A program made the translations under genes and the position numbers. Below the pieces are notes generated by a model that worked only from the letters and a program-made list of their open reading frames with translations, ran no database searches and was not told the origin of the DNA. 8,688 nucleotides of DNA from CBIFVZ01 sp966185765 (lineage in GTDB: Bacteria; Pseudomonadota; Gammaproteobacteria; Enterobacterales; Enterobacteriaceae): contig CBIFVZ010000113.1 in the NCBI GenBank assembly GCA_966185765.1, positions 1 to 8,688 on the forward strand, written 5' to 3'. This document shows positions 1 through 6,828 of the stretch, piece by piece; position 1 is the stretch's first letter, and each line of letters starts with the position of its first letter.

Positions 1-490
1 CTTATATAGTGAGTATTCGCCAGTATTAGAGGATTTCAGCAAGCGTACTGTAAATATATCAGATTACTTATCTGAAAACTTAATGGCGACGCTGTTGAAT
101 GACATTCTTTCAGATGAAAAATTCATCTCATTTACTTACCGCCATAACTATTCACTGAGTTTATTAATAAATGACTATACATTGTTAACCGAAGATGAAA
201 AGCGATTCGGTCAACATCCCAATAGTCACATAGACTTTTTACTTTTCAACAAGCTCGATAAACTTCCGGTACTGGCAATTGAAGTGGATGGCTACACTAC
301 TCATGCGCTTTCTCCTGCACAAATCAGACGTGATGAGCTAAAAAACAGCATATTGCATAAGCTGGAAATTCCCTTATTGCGGTTATCAACGAAAGGAAGT
401 GAGGAGGAGGCAAAGATCCGTGAGACACTACTGGAGATTATTGGCATTGTGCCCGAATCTGAGACAGAGCAGCATGAATCACAATGTTGA
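1..490 (+). CDS. 3' end of a large gene: C-terminal DUF2726-like nuclease-fold domain of a probable superfamily I helicase (COG1112 type)
   Basis: The reading frame (codons from position 2) is open right up to the window edge. The ATG at 83 is therefore only an internal Met, and at least 27 residues precede it. Counting from that Met, the visible domain has an RHNYSLSLLI segment (20-29) and an HIDFLLF strand with D51. An AIEVDG strand with E67 and D69 follows, then an RRDELKNSIL helix (82-91) and an IPLLRL strand (96-101). This D...ExD-G layout is that of DUF2726/DUF559-type domains related to PD-(D/E)XK nucleases. From memory, this arrangement closes large COG1112 helicases, some of which sit in anti-phage or mobile islands. 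It probably cuts or binds DNA while the missing upstream part unwinds it; that is inference. Base composition is much more AT-rich than the genes to the right, which suggests transfer. A short stand-alone protein starting at 83 is unlikely, because no ribosome site precedes that ATG and the upstream codons read as protein. Confidence 0.72.
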   Translation, partial: LYSEYSPVLEDFSKRTVNISDYLSENLMATLLNDILSDEKFISFTYRHNYSLSLLINDYTLLTEDEKRFGQHPNSHIDFLLFNKLDKLPVLAIEVDGYTTHALSPAQIRRDELKNSILHKLEIPLLRLSTKGSEEEAKIRETLLEIIGIVPESETEQHESQC

Positions 491-585
491 TACCGAGACT
501 GATTTTTCAGGAGTGATTGGCTTTTGGAGCTTAGTTCAGGGGTAAGAAACGTGTTAAAAAAGACAGCGTATTGATCATTAAATAA

Positions 586-621
586 AGGCCAGCGAAAGAT
601 ATCTCTGGCCTCCTGGTTTTT
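586..621. terminator. Bidirectional intrinsic terminator between the helicase fragment and gor
   Basis: AGGCCAG (586-592) pairs perfectly with CTGGCCT (605-611) around a 12-base loop that contains the palindrome AGATATCT. Read on the minus strand, the stem is followed directly by TTATTT, a good U-rich tail placed about 45 bases after the gor stop codon. Read on +, a run of five T lies at 617-621, five bases beyond the stem, so it may also end the left-edge gene. The rest of the 491-656 gap shows no gene. Confidence 0.65.
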
Positions 622-656
622 CTACAGCACGAAAATGTGTCCGGTGGATTGCTACC

Positions 657-2012
657 TTAACCCCGCATCGTCACAAACTCTTCTGCCGCCGTCGGGTGAA
701 TCGCTACCGTGTTGTCAAAGTCCTGCTTGGTGGCACCCATCTTCAGCGCCACGGCAAAGCCCTGCAACATTTCGTCCATGCCGGAGCCAATGCCGTGAAT
801 GCCGACAATTTTCTCCTCTGGCCCGACGCACACGAGCTTCATGCGGCACGGCTGGCGGTGGCGGGTAACCGCAGTGTACATGGCGGTGAAAGAGGATGTG
901 TACACCTTCACGGCGTCATCACCATACTGCTCGCGCGCCTGCGGTTCGGTCAGGCCCACGGTGCCAATCGGCGGGTGGCTGAACACTACGGTTGGCACAT
1001 TGCTGTAATCCAGGTGCTCGTTCGGCTTGTTGTTAAACAGGCGCTCAGACAGGCGGCGGCCTGCGGCAACAGCCACGGGCGTTAACTCGATATGGCCGGT
1101 GTTATCACCGACGGCGTAGATGCCAGCAACGTTGGTGTTCTGGAATTTATCAACGACGATATAGCCTTTTTCGTCGGTTTTCACGCCTGTTGCCGCCAGA
1201 TTAACGTTGTCGGTTGCCGGTTCGCGGCCAATGGCCCAAATCAGGCAGTCTACGGTCTGGCTGCGTCCGTCTTCCAGCGTCAGCGTCAGGCTGCCGTCAG
1301 CGTTTTTCACGACCGATTTCGCCACCGCCTGCGTGTGCAGCTGCGGACCCTCGGCGGCCATAATTTCTACCAGTGTGTCGGTGAGAAGCGGGTCAAAGCT
1401 GCGCAGTGGCGCATGTTTGCGCACAAACAGGTGGGTTTCTGCCCCCAGTCCGTTCACCACACCGGCGATTTCCACTGCGATATAGCCCGCCCCCACTACC
1501 GCTACCCGTTTTGGCAGCGCCGGTAGCGCAAAGAAACCGTCGGAATCTATGCCGTGCTCTACGCCCGGAATATCCGGGTGGCTTGGGCGACCGCCGGTGG
1601 CAATCAGAATATGGTCGGCGGTGATGTGCTCACCGTTTACTTCCACTGTGTGCGCGTCCACAAAGCGGGCAAAACCGTGAATAACGTCCACCTTGTTTTT
1701 GCCCAGCACGTTGTCATAAGAGGTGTGGATACGGTCAATGTAGGCCGTGCGGCTGGCAACCAGCTTATCCCAGTCGAGGTTATTGAGCGTGGCGTCAAAG
1801 CCGTAATCCGGGCCATACAGGCGGATAGCTTCTGCGATTTGCGCCGCGTGCCACATGACCTTTTTGGGGACACAACCGACGTTCACGCAGGTGCCGCCCA
1901 GCGCGTTGGCTTCAATCAGTGCGCATTTTTTACCGTACATGGCCGCACGGTTAATGGAAGCAATACCGCCGCTGCCGCCGCCGATTGCAATGTAGTCGTA
2001 ATGTTTCGTCAT
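657..2012 (-). CDS. gor: Glutathione reductase (NADPH)
   Basis: A cytoplasmic FAD enzyme that uses NADPH to reduce glutathione disulfide to glutathione, maintaining thiol balance and supporting glutaredoxins. The 451-residue product has the FAD-binding GGGSGG (11-16) and the redox-active pair C42 and C47 in GGTCVNVGC. It also has the NADPH-binding GAGYIA (174-179), the NADPH-selecting V197-R198-K199-H200 with R204, the second FAD motif around D303 (AVGDNT), and the catalytic H439/E444 in HPTAAEE near the C-terminus. These positions agree with those known for the E. coli enzyme (450 aa), and the product here ends with one extra Gly. The ATG at 2012 is chosen because AAGGTG lies 7 bases upstream and MTKHYDYIAIGG is the known N-terminus. 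A TTG at 2057 in the same frame would add 15 unrelated residues. rlmJ lies 81 bases upstream on the same strand, so some read-through is possible. In E. coli gor belongs to the OxyR regulon, but I did not identify an OxyR site here. Confidence 0.98.
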   Translation of the reverse strand: MTKHYDYIAIGGGSGGIASINRAAMYGKKCALIEANALGGTCVNVGCVPKKVMWHAAQIAEAIRLYGPDYGFDATLNNLDWDKLVASRTAYIDRIHTSYDNVLGKNKVDVIHGFARFVDAHTVEVNGEHITADHILIATGGRPSHPDIPGVEHGIDSDGFFALPALPKRVAVVGAGYIAVEIAGVVNGLGAETHLFVRKHAPLRSFDPLLTDTLVEIMAAEGPQLHTQAVAKSVVKNADGSLTLTLEDGRSQTVDCLIWAIGREPATDNVNLAATGVKTDEKGYIVVDKFQNTNVAGIYAVGDNTGHIELTPVAVAAGRRLSERLFNNKPNEHLDYSNVPTVVFSHPPIGTVGLTEPQAREQYGDDAVKVYTSSFTAMYTAVTRHRQPCRMKLVCVGPEEKIVGIHGIGSGMDEMLQGFAVALKMGATKQDFDNTVAIHPTAAEEFVTMRG

Positions 2013-2039
2013 GGCCGTCACCTTGCGTGAGTCTGTCAG

Positions 2040-2055
2040 GCGCGAATTATCGCGC
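2040..2055 (-). promoter_or_regulatory. Possible gor promoter -10 within a perfect inverted repeat
   Basis: On the minus strand GATAAT (2046-2051) resembles a -10 hexamer, about 34 bases before the gor ATG. No good -35 box is seen at 16-18 bases; the best is an A-rich ACAAAA or GACAAA. The -10 lies inside GCGCGA-ATTA-TCGCGC (2040-2055), a 6-bp inverted repeat with a 4-base centre. This could be an operator or a short hairpin in the leader. The call is speculative. Confidence 0.28.
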
Positions 2056-2093
2056 AATGAAATAAAGGTTTTGTCTGTTGCTGAAATCGCTGT

Positions 2094-2936
2094 TTATTCC
2101 GGCACAATCCAGTTAACTACAGCATGACCCGTCCCCGCAGGCACCAGTTTACGGTGTAGCCACGGTAGCAGCGTGGTCATCTGCTGCTCCAGCTTCCAGG
2201 GTGGGTTGATAACAATCATGCCGGAGGCGGTCATGCCGCGTTGGTCGCTGTCCGGGCGTACCGCCAGTTCAATTTGCAGAATACGGCGGATGCCGGTGGC
2301 CTCAAGGTCGTGCATCATGCGCTTGATTTGCTGGCGCAATACCACCGGATACCACAGTGCGTAAACGCCGGTCGCAAAGCGCTTGTAACCTTCGTTGATG
2401 CCAGACACCACCGCCTGGTAGTCGGTTTTTAACTCATAAGGCGGGTCGATAAGAATCAGCCCGCGGCGTGAGGCTGGCGGCAGTTTTGCCTTAAGCTGCT
2501 GGTAGCCGTCGCCACGGGTGACCGTGGCGCGCTCGTCGTTGCGAAACTCCGCACGCAGCAGCGGGAAATCGCTGGGGTGCAGCTCGGTCATCAGCATCTG
2601 GTCCTGCGGGCGCATCAGCTCGCGGGCAATCAGCGGCGAGCCGGGGTAATAGCGCAGCTGGCCGCTGCGGTTAAACGCACTCACTGCGTTCAGGTACGGC
2701 GCCAGTTCAGCGGGGGTATCGTCCTGTTGCCAGATGCGGGCAATGCCTTCCAGGTATTCACCAGTGCGCTCCGCGTGGGCGTTGGAAAGCTGGTAGCGCC
2801 CGGCACCGGCGTGGGTGTCGAGGTAGAGAAACGGTTTCTCTTTCTCTTTTAGCGCTTCCAGAATCAGACTCTGGACGGTGTGCTTGAGAACATCGGCGTG
2901 GTTGCCGGCGTGAAAACTGTGGCGGTAGCTGAGCAT
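2094..2936 (-). CDS. rlmJ: 23S rRNA (adenine-2030-N6)-methyltransferase
   Basis: Methylates the N6 of A2030 in 23S rRNA with S-adenosylmethionine, acting on free rRNA or early ribosome precursors. The 280-residue product has the same length as E. coli RlmJ. It carries the N-terminal MLSYRHSFHAGNHADVLKH with K18, the SAM-binding LDTHAGAG (39-46), the TELHPSD segment (117-123) and the catalytic IDPPY (163-167; D164). The DPPY motif is typical of amino-group methyltransferases. The ATG at 2936 is preferred because it gives the family N-terminus. A TTG at 2954 in frame would add six residues (ENAAR after the start) that are not part of the known protein. No strong Shine-Dalgarno sits close to either start; a GGA-containing stretch lies about 13 bases before the ATG. 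The gene is divergent from prlC, as in E. coli, and is followed by gor on the same strand. Confidence 0.97.
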   Translation of the reverse strand: MLSYRHSFHAGNHADVLKHTVQSLILEALKEKEKPFLYLDTHAGAGRYQLSNAHAERTGEYLEGIARIWQQDDTPAELAPYLNAVSAFNRSGQLRYYPGSPLIARELMRPQDQMLMTELHPSDFPLLRAEFRNDERATVTRGDGYQQLKAKLPPASRRGLILIDPPYELKTDYQAVVSGINEGYKRFATGVYALWYPVVLRQQIKRMMHDLEATGIRRILQIELAVRPDSDQRGMTASGMIVINPPWKLEQQMTTLLPWLHRKLVPAGTGHAVVNWIVPE

Positions 2937-2980
2937 GCGGGCTGCGTTTTCCAAAAAGTGTGGGAGTCAGATATTGCGCC

Positions 2981-3010
2981 AGTATATACCCAAACGCCGA
3001 CGAGTTGCAG
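2981..3010 (-). promoter_or_regulatory. Probable rlmJ sigma-70 promoter
   Basis: On the minus strand TATACT (2981-2986) is a 5/6 match to the -10 consensus. An imperfect -35, CTGCAA (3005-3010, 3/6), lies 18 bases upstream. Transcription would start near 2974, leaving a leader of about 38 bases before the rlmJ ATG. The strong -10 and correct position support the call; the weak -35 limits it. Confidence 0.42.
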
Positions 3011-3032
3011 GAAGGCAGCGCCGCGCTTGCCA

Positions 3033-3060
3033 TTGAAATTCACTACACTAACCCTCATGC
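3033..3060 (+). promoter_or_regulatory. Candidate heat-shock (sigma-32) promoter for prlC-rsmJ
   Basis: TTGAAA (3033-3038) is followed after 14 bases by CCTCATGC (3053-3060). These match the core of the sigma-32 consensus: CTTGAAA for the -35 and CCCCATNT for the -10, of which 6 of 8 positions agree. The start point would fall near 3067, about 50 bases before the prlC ATG. The Salmonella orthologue (opdA) and its downstream gene are known to form a heat-shock operon, which fits this site. Confidence 0.55.
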
Positions 3061-3118
3061 TACTCAGTAATTGTCACTGCATGATGCGCTAAACAAACAA
3101 CATTTCAGGACCGAGCCT

Positions 3119-5161
3119 ATGACGAATCCATTAACTGTCCCGTTTTCCCTGCCGCCGTTTTCAAAAATCCAGTCTGAGCACGTGGTGCCAGCGGTTACGC
3201 AGGCGCTCAACGCGTGCCGAGAGAAAGTGGAAAGCGTGGTGGCGCAGGGCGCGCCATACACCTGGGACAACCTGTGTCAGCCGCTGGCGGAAGTGGACGA
3301 CAGGCTCGGGCGTATTTTCTCCCCGATAAGCCACCTTAATTCGGTGAAAAACAGCCCGGAACTGCGCGAGGCTTACGAGCAAACGCTGCCGCTGTTGTCT
3401 GAGTACAGCACCTGGGTGGGCCAGCATGAAGGGTTGTATCAGGCCTATCGCAACCTGCGCGATGGCGACAGCTATAACGCGCTCGATATCGCAAAGAAAA
3501 AAGCGGTAGATAACGCGCTGCGCGACTTTGAACTGTCCGGCATCGGTCTGCCTGCCGACAAGCAGAAGCGCTATGGTGAAATCGCCGCGCGCCTGTCTGA
3601 GCTGGGTTCTGCCTACAGCAACAACGTGCTGGATGCGACAATGGGCTGGACAAAGCTTATCACTGACGAGGCCGAACTGGCCGGCATGCCGGAAAGCGCG
3701 CTTGCTGCGGCCCATGCCCAGGCGCAAGCCAAAGAACAGGAAGGCTGGCTGCTGACACTTGATATCCCAAGCTACCTGCCGGTGATGACCTACTGCGACA
3801 ACCAGGCGTTGCGTGAAGAGATGTATCGCGCTTACAGCACCCGTGCGTCTGACCAGGGGCCGAACGCAGGCAAGTGGGATAACAGCCCGATTATGGAAGA
3901 GATCCTGGCGCTGCGCCATGAACTGGCCCAACTGCTGGGCTTTGGCAGCTATGCAGAGAAATCGCTCGCGACCAAAATGGCCGAGAACACGCACCAGGTG
4001 CTGGATTTCCTCACCGATCTCGCCAAACGCGCCCGCCCGCAGGGTGAGGCTGAACTGGCCCAGCTGCGCACCTTTGCCAAAAAAGAGTTTGGCGTTGACG
4101 AGATGCAGCCGTGGGACATCGCCTACTACAGCGAGAAGCAGAAACAGCACCTGTACAGCATCAGCGACGAGCAGCTGCGCCCCTACTTCCCGGAAGAGCG
4201 TGCGGTGAACGGTTTGTTTGAAGTGGTGAAGCGTATTTACGGCATCAGCGCGAAAGAGCGTGAAGATATTGATGTCTGGCATCCGGATGTGCGCTTCTTT
4301 GAACTGTATGACGAGCAGGGCGAACTGCGCGGCAGCTTCTACCTTGATCTGTATGCCCGCGAGCACAAGCGCGGCGGCGCGTGGATGGATGACTGTGTCG
4401 GCCAGATGCGCCTTGCTGACGGTACGCTGCAAAAACCGGTGGCCTACCTGACGTGTAATTTTAACCGCCCGGTTAACGGTAAACCGGCGCTGTTTACGCA
4501 CGATGAAGTGACCACGCTGTTCCACGAGTTCGGTCATGGCCTGCACCATATGCTGACCCGTGTTGAGGCGGCAGGCGTGGCTGGCATCAGCGGGGTGCCG
4601 TGGGATGCCGTCGAACTGCCGAGCCAGTTTATGGAAAACTGGTGCTGGGAGCCTGACGCGCTGGCGTTTATCTCGGGTCACTACGAGACCGGCGAGCCGC
4701 TGCCGCAGGCGCTGCTTGATAAAATGCTGGAAGCCAAAAACTACCAGGCGGCGATGTTCATTCTGCGCCAGCTGGAGTTCGGTCTGTTCGACTTCCGTCT
4801 GCATGCCGAGTTTAACCCTGAGCAGGGCGCGAAAATCCTCGATACCCTGCGTGAGATTAAAGCGCAGGTAGCTGTGATTCCTGGGCCGACCTGGGGCCGT
4901 TTCCCGCACGCCTTCAGCCACATTTTTGCCGGTGGCTACGCGGCAGGCTACTACAGCTACCTGTGGGCCGACGTGCTGGCGGCAGATGCGTATTCACGCT
5001 TTGAAGAAGAAGGTATCTTCAACCGCGAGACCGGGCTGTCGTTCCTGGAGAACATCCTCAGTCGCGGGGGTTCTGAAGAGCCAATGGCGCTGTTCAAACG
5101 TTTTCGCGGCCGTGAACCGAAGCTGGACGCCATGCTGGCCCACTACGGCATCAAGGGCTGA
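3119..5161 (+). CDS. prlC: Oligopeptidase A, M3-family zinc metallopeptidase
   Basis: A cytoplasmic thimet-like oligopeptidase that degrades short peptides, including cleaved signal peptides from exported lipoproteins and products left by ATP-dependent proteases. The 680-residue product has the E. coli PrlC/OpdA length. The N-terminal two-thirds is the helical M3 dome. The catalytic core has HEFGH at 469-473, where H469 and H473 bind zinc and E470 is the general base; E499 in VELPSQ is the third zinc ligand. The FAGGYAAGYYSYLWADVLAAD segment near the C-terminus holds the conserved Gly/Tyr-rich substrate loop. ATG 3119 is chosen because AGGA lies 8 bases before it and it yields the known MTNPL start. 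An in-frame TTG at 3071 would overlap the promoter region. The stop is 8 bases before rsmJ, so the two are very likely co-transcribed. A long open frame on the opposite strand (3161-4921) is a codon-bias shadow. Confidence 0.98.
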   Translation: MTNPLTVPFSLPPFSKIQSEHVVPAVTQALNACREKVESVVAQGAPYTWDNLCQPLAEVDDRLGRIFSPISHLNSVKNSPELREAYEQTLPLLSEYSTWVGQHEGLYQAYRNLRDGDSYNALDIAKKKAVDNALRDFELSGIGLPADKQKRYGEIAARLSELGSAYSNNVLDATMGWTKLITDEAELAGMPESALAAAHAQAQAKEQEGWLLTLDIPSYLPVMTYCDNQALREEMYRAYSTRASDQGPNAGKWDNSPIMEEILALRHELAQLLGFGSYAEKSLATKMAENTHQVLDFLTDLAKRARPQGEAELAQLRTFAKKEFGVDEMQPWDIAYYSEKQKQHLYSISDEQLRPYFPEERAVNGLFEVVKRIYGISAKEREDIDVWHPDVRFFELYDEQGELRGSFYLDLYAREHKRGGAWMDDCVGQMRLADGTLQKPVAYLTCNFNRPVNGKPALFTHDEVTTLFHEFGHGLHHMLTRVEAAGVAGISGVPWDAVELPSQFMENWCWEPDALAFISGHYETGEPLPQALLDKMLEAKNYQAAMFILRQLEFGLFDFRLHAEFNPEQGAKILDTLREIKAQVAVIPGPTWGRFPHAFSHIFAGGYAAGYYSYLWADVLAADAYSRFEEEGIFNRETGLSFLENILSRGGSEEPMALFKRFRGREPKLDAMLAHYGIKG

Positions 5162-5169
5162 ATGTTCGC

Positions 5170-5922
5170 GTGAAAATCTGTTTGATTGATGAGTCAGGCG
5201 CCGGTGACGGCGCCTTGTCCATTCTGGCAGCCCGCTGGAGACTGGAGCAGGACGCCGAACACCCGATGGCGCTGGTACGCACACCCGAGCATCTGGAACT
5301 GCGCAAGCGTGATGAGCCAAAGCTTGGCGGGATCTTTGTGGATTTTGTCGGCGGGGCGATGGCGCACCGGCGCAAGTTCGGTGGCGGGCGCGGTGAAGCG
5401 GTAGCCAAAGCCGTTGGCATCAAAGGTGACTATTTACCGGACGTGGTGGACGCCACCGCCGGGCTAGGGCGTGATGCGTTTGTACTGGCGTGCGTTGGTT
5501 GCCGGGTACGGATGCTGGAGCGCCATCCTGTGGTGGCAGCACTGCTGGAGGACGGCCTGGCGCGTGGCTACGCCGACCCGGAAATTGGTGACTGGCTCAA
5601 GGCGCGCCTGTCGCTGATTCACGCCTCCAGCCTGACGGCGCTGGAAAGCCTTCGCCCGCGTCCACAGGTGGTTTATCTCGACCCGATGTATCCGCACCGG
5701 CAAAAGAGCGCGCTGGTGAAAAAGGAAATGCGCGTGTTTCAGTCACTGGTGGGTGCCGATCAGGATGCCGATGGGTTGCTGGCACCGGCTTTGCTATTGG
5801 CCTCAAAGCGCGTTGTGGTTAAACGCCCGGATTACGCACCGCCGCTTGCGGGGCTGGTCACACAGTCTGCGGTTGTCACAAAGAGCCATCGTTTTGATAT
5901 TTATCCCGGTACACCGGAATAA
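5170..5922 (+). CDS. rsmJ: 16S rRNA (guanine-1516-N2)-methyltransferase
   Basis: Adds a methyl group to N2 of G1516 in helix 45 of 16S rRNA, using S-adenosylmethionine, in the assembled small subunit. The product has 250 residues, the same as E. coli RsmJ (formerly YhiQ). The SAM-binding loop is VDATAGLGRDAF (93-104) and the catalytic motif is DPMYPH (171-176), a DPPY variant. The invariant stretch around GGAMAHRRKFGGGRGEA (61-77) is also present. The start is GTG at 5170, which gives the family N-terminus MKICLIDE. The nearest Shine-Dalgarno-like sequence is AAGGG (5153-5157), inside the end of prlC and about 12 bases from the GTG. This wide spacing plus a GTG suggests modest translation that depends on ribosomes finishing prlC. 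An ATG at 5162 opens only a three-codon frame and is not considered a gene. Confidence 0.97.
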   Translation: MKICLIDESGAGDGALSILAARWRLEQDAEHPMALVRTPEHLELRKRDEPKLGGIFVDFVGGAMAHRRKFGGGRGEAVAKAVGIKGDYLPDVVDATAGLGRDAFVLACVGCRVRMLERHPVVAALLEDGLARGYADPEIGDWLKARLSLIHASSLTALESLRPRPQVVYLDPMYPHRQKSALVKKEMRVFQSLVGADQDADGLLAPALLLASKRVVVKRPDYAPPLAGLVTQSAVVTKSHRFDIYPGTPE

Positions 5923-5932
5923 CGCTTATCGA

Positions 5933-5953
5933 TGTCCGCAGGGATTGCGGACA
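5933..5953 (+). terminator. Hairpin after rsmJ, weak or atypical terminator
   Basis: TGTCCGCA (5933-5940) pairs perfectly with TGCGGACA (5946-5953) around the five-base loop GGGAT, 11 bases after the rsmJ stop. The sequence that follows is A/T-rich but lacks a continuous T run (AATCTTAAATTTATTT), so termination may be partial. It may instead protect the prlC-rsmJ transcript 3' end. Confidence 0.4.
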
Positions 5954-6204
5954 AATCTTAAATTTATTTAATATGTCATTCCCCTCTGTCGCCCATCAAG
6001 TTACAGTTCCCTGTTCCGCCTCTAATTTTAACTCATTGAAAAATAATAAAATAAAGGGTTTTTGTTACAGATTTTTCTGTCGCTGAATGTTTTTAATCCC
6101 TTTCATTTACATGGTTATGTTAAGCATTCCTTTAAGGGCGAGTTAAGAAAAGCTTTTTACTTTGACCTACATCCGTAGCTCAACAGATAAAAAGGACTAT
6201 TATC
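5954..6204 (+). promoter_or_regulatory. AT-rich leader and presumed promoter region of the carbonic anhydrase-SulP operon
   Basis: No gene is seen here. The tract is visibly richer in A/T than the genes on both sides. It holds two copies of GTTACAG (6000-6006 and 6064-6070), each closing a small inverted repeat: ACAG-N4-CTGT at 6003-6014 and ACAGA-TTTT-TCTGT at 6067-6080. It also holds two copies of TCTGTCGC (5985-5992 and 6076-6083). These could be operator half-sites. A weak sigma-70 candidate is TTGACC (6162-6167), 18 bases from GATAAA (6186-6191), but it would place the start almost on the ribosome site. I cannot fix the true promoter. The ribosome site AAGGA (6192-6196) precedes the ATG at 6205 by 8 bases. 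Confidence 0.45.
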
Positions 6205-6828
6205 ATGAACCCCGTCGAATCGCTTTTTGCCCGCAACAGGAGCTGGGCCAGTCGGCATGTTGCGGGCGATCCCTCTTTTTTCACTCGCCATATTGCCGGG
6301 CAAAAGCCTCATACGCTGTGGCTTGGGTGTTCTGACAGTCGGGTGGCCCCCGAGCTGTTGACTGGCTCACGTATGGGTGAGCTGTTTGTACACCGCAATA
6401 TTGCGAACATGATTTCACAGGACGATGAAAGCCTGATGAGCGTACTGCTGTATGCCGTCGATGTGCTTAATGTCACCAACATTATCCTGTGTGGGCACTA
6501 TGGCTGCGGTGGCGTGCTGGCGGCGCTGAAGATGAAAGAATCAGCCGGTCTGTCGGCCTGTAATCCACTTGAACGCCGTGTCAGCGCGCTTCGCCAGGGG
6601 CTGGAGGCCGATATTTCAGGGCTGGGCGGTAGCCAGTGCCACGCGGATGTGGCCGACAAGCTGGTTGAGGCCCACTTGCGGGTGCAGTTTGAACGCCTCC
6701 AGGCATTGCCTGTGGTGCAACAGGCCTGGGCGCAGCAGCAAAGCCTGACGCTGTGGGGCTGCGTGTTTGATATTGGGTCAGGGCAGTTGAAAGAGTTAAT
6801 GCGCAAGCACGGGAGGACGGAAGAATGA
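6205..6828 (+). CDS. Beta-class carbonic anhydrase, SulP-linked
   Basis: Catalyses reversible hydration of CO2 to bicarbonate in the cytoplasm. The 207-residue product has the beta-class signature: CSDSR with zinc ligand C42 and the D44-R46 dyad, then HYGCGG with zinc ligands H98 and C101. These match the E. coli Can numbering. W39 and R64, which belong to the bicarbonate allosteric site of type II beta enzymes, are present. The position I align with the third residue of that site (Tyr181 in the Haemophilus enzyme) is F188. The stretch 104-160 looks divergent from Can, so this is probably a separate paralogue and I give no symbol. AAGGA 8 bases upstream supports the ATG at 6205. Its stop overlaps the start of the transporter gene, so the two are translationally coupled. 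The natural reading is that it interconverts substrate for the transporter next door, a pairing known across bacteria and sometimes seen as a fused protein. Confidence 0.93.
   Translation: MNPVESLFARNRSWASRHVAGDPSFFTRHIAGQKPHTLWLGCSDSRVAPELLTGSRMGELFVHRNIANMISQDDESLMSVLLYAVDVLNVTNIILCGHYGCGGVLAALKMKESAGLSACNPLERRVSALRQGLEADISGLGGSQCHADVADKLVEAHLRVQFERLQALPVVQQAWAQQQSLTLWGCVFDIGSGQLKELMRKHGRTEE

Noticed and set aside
83..490. A complete 135-residue stand-alone gene starting at the ATG at 83
   Set aside because: The same frame is open back to position 2 with protein-like codons, no ribosome site precedes the ATG, and the domain is one normally found at the end of a long helicase.
491..656. An attachment site or insertion-sequence remnant between the helicase fragment and gor
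   Set aside because: Only the terminator hairpin is visible. No terminal repeats, transposase fragment or duplicated site could be seen, and the other end of any island lies outside the window.
635..1624. Several + strand open frames over gor, such as 696-1085 and 1092-1526
   Set aside because: All lie opposite gor, have no family resemblance, and are explained as shadows of its codon use.
2012..2057. A longer gor product from a TTG at 2057
   Set aside because: The extra 15 residues are not in the known enzyme, and the ATG at 2012 has a good AAGGTG ribosome site.
3161..4921. A 586-codon open frame on the minus strand, antisense to prlC
   Set aside because: It is complementary to a conserved, fully explained gene. 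Its translation has no recognisable domain, and long antisense frames are common in GC-rich coding DNA with few stop codons.
6171..6193. A stretch resembling the 5' part of a tRNA (CCGTAGCTCAACAGATA)
   Set aside because: No acceptor stem, anticodon arm or T-loop follows; the sequence runs straight into the ribosome site and start of the carbonic anhydrase gene.
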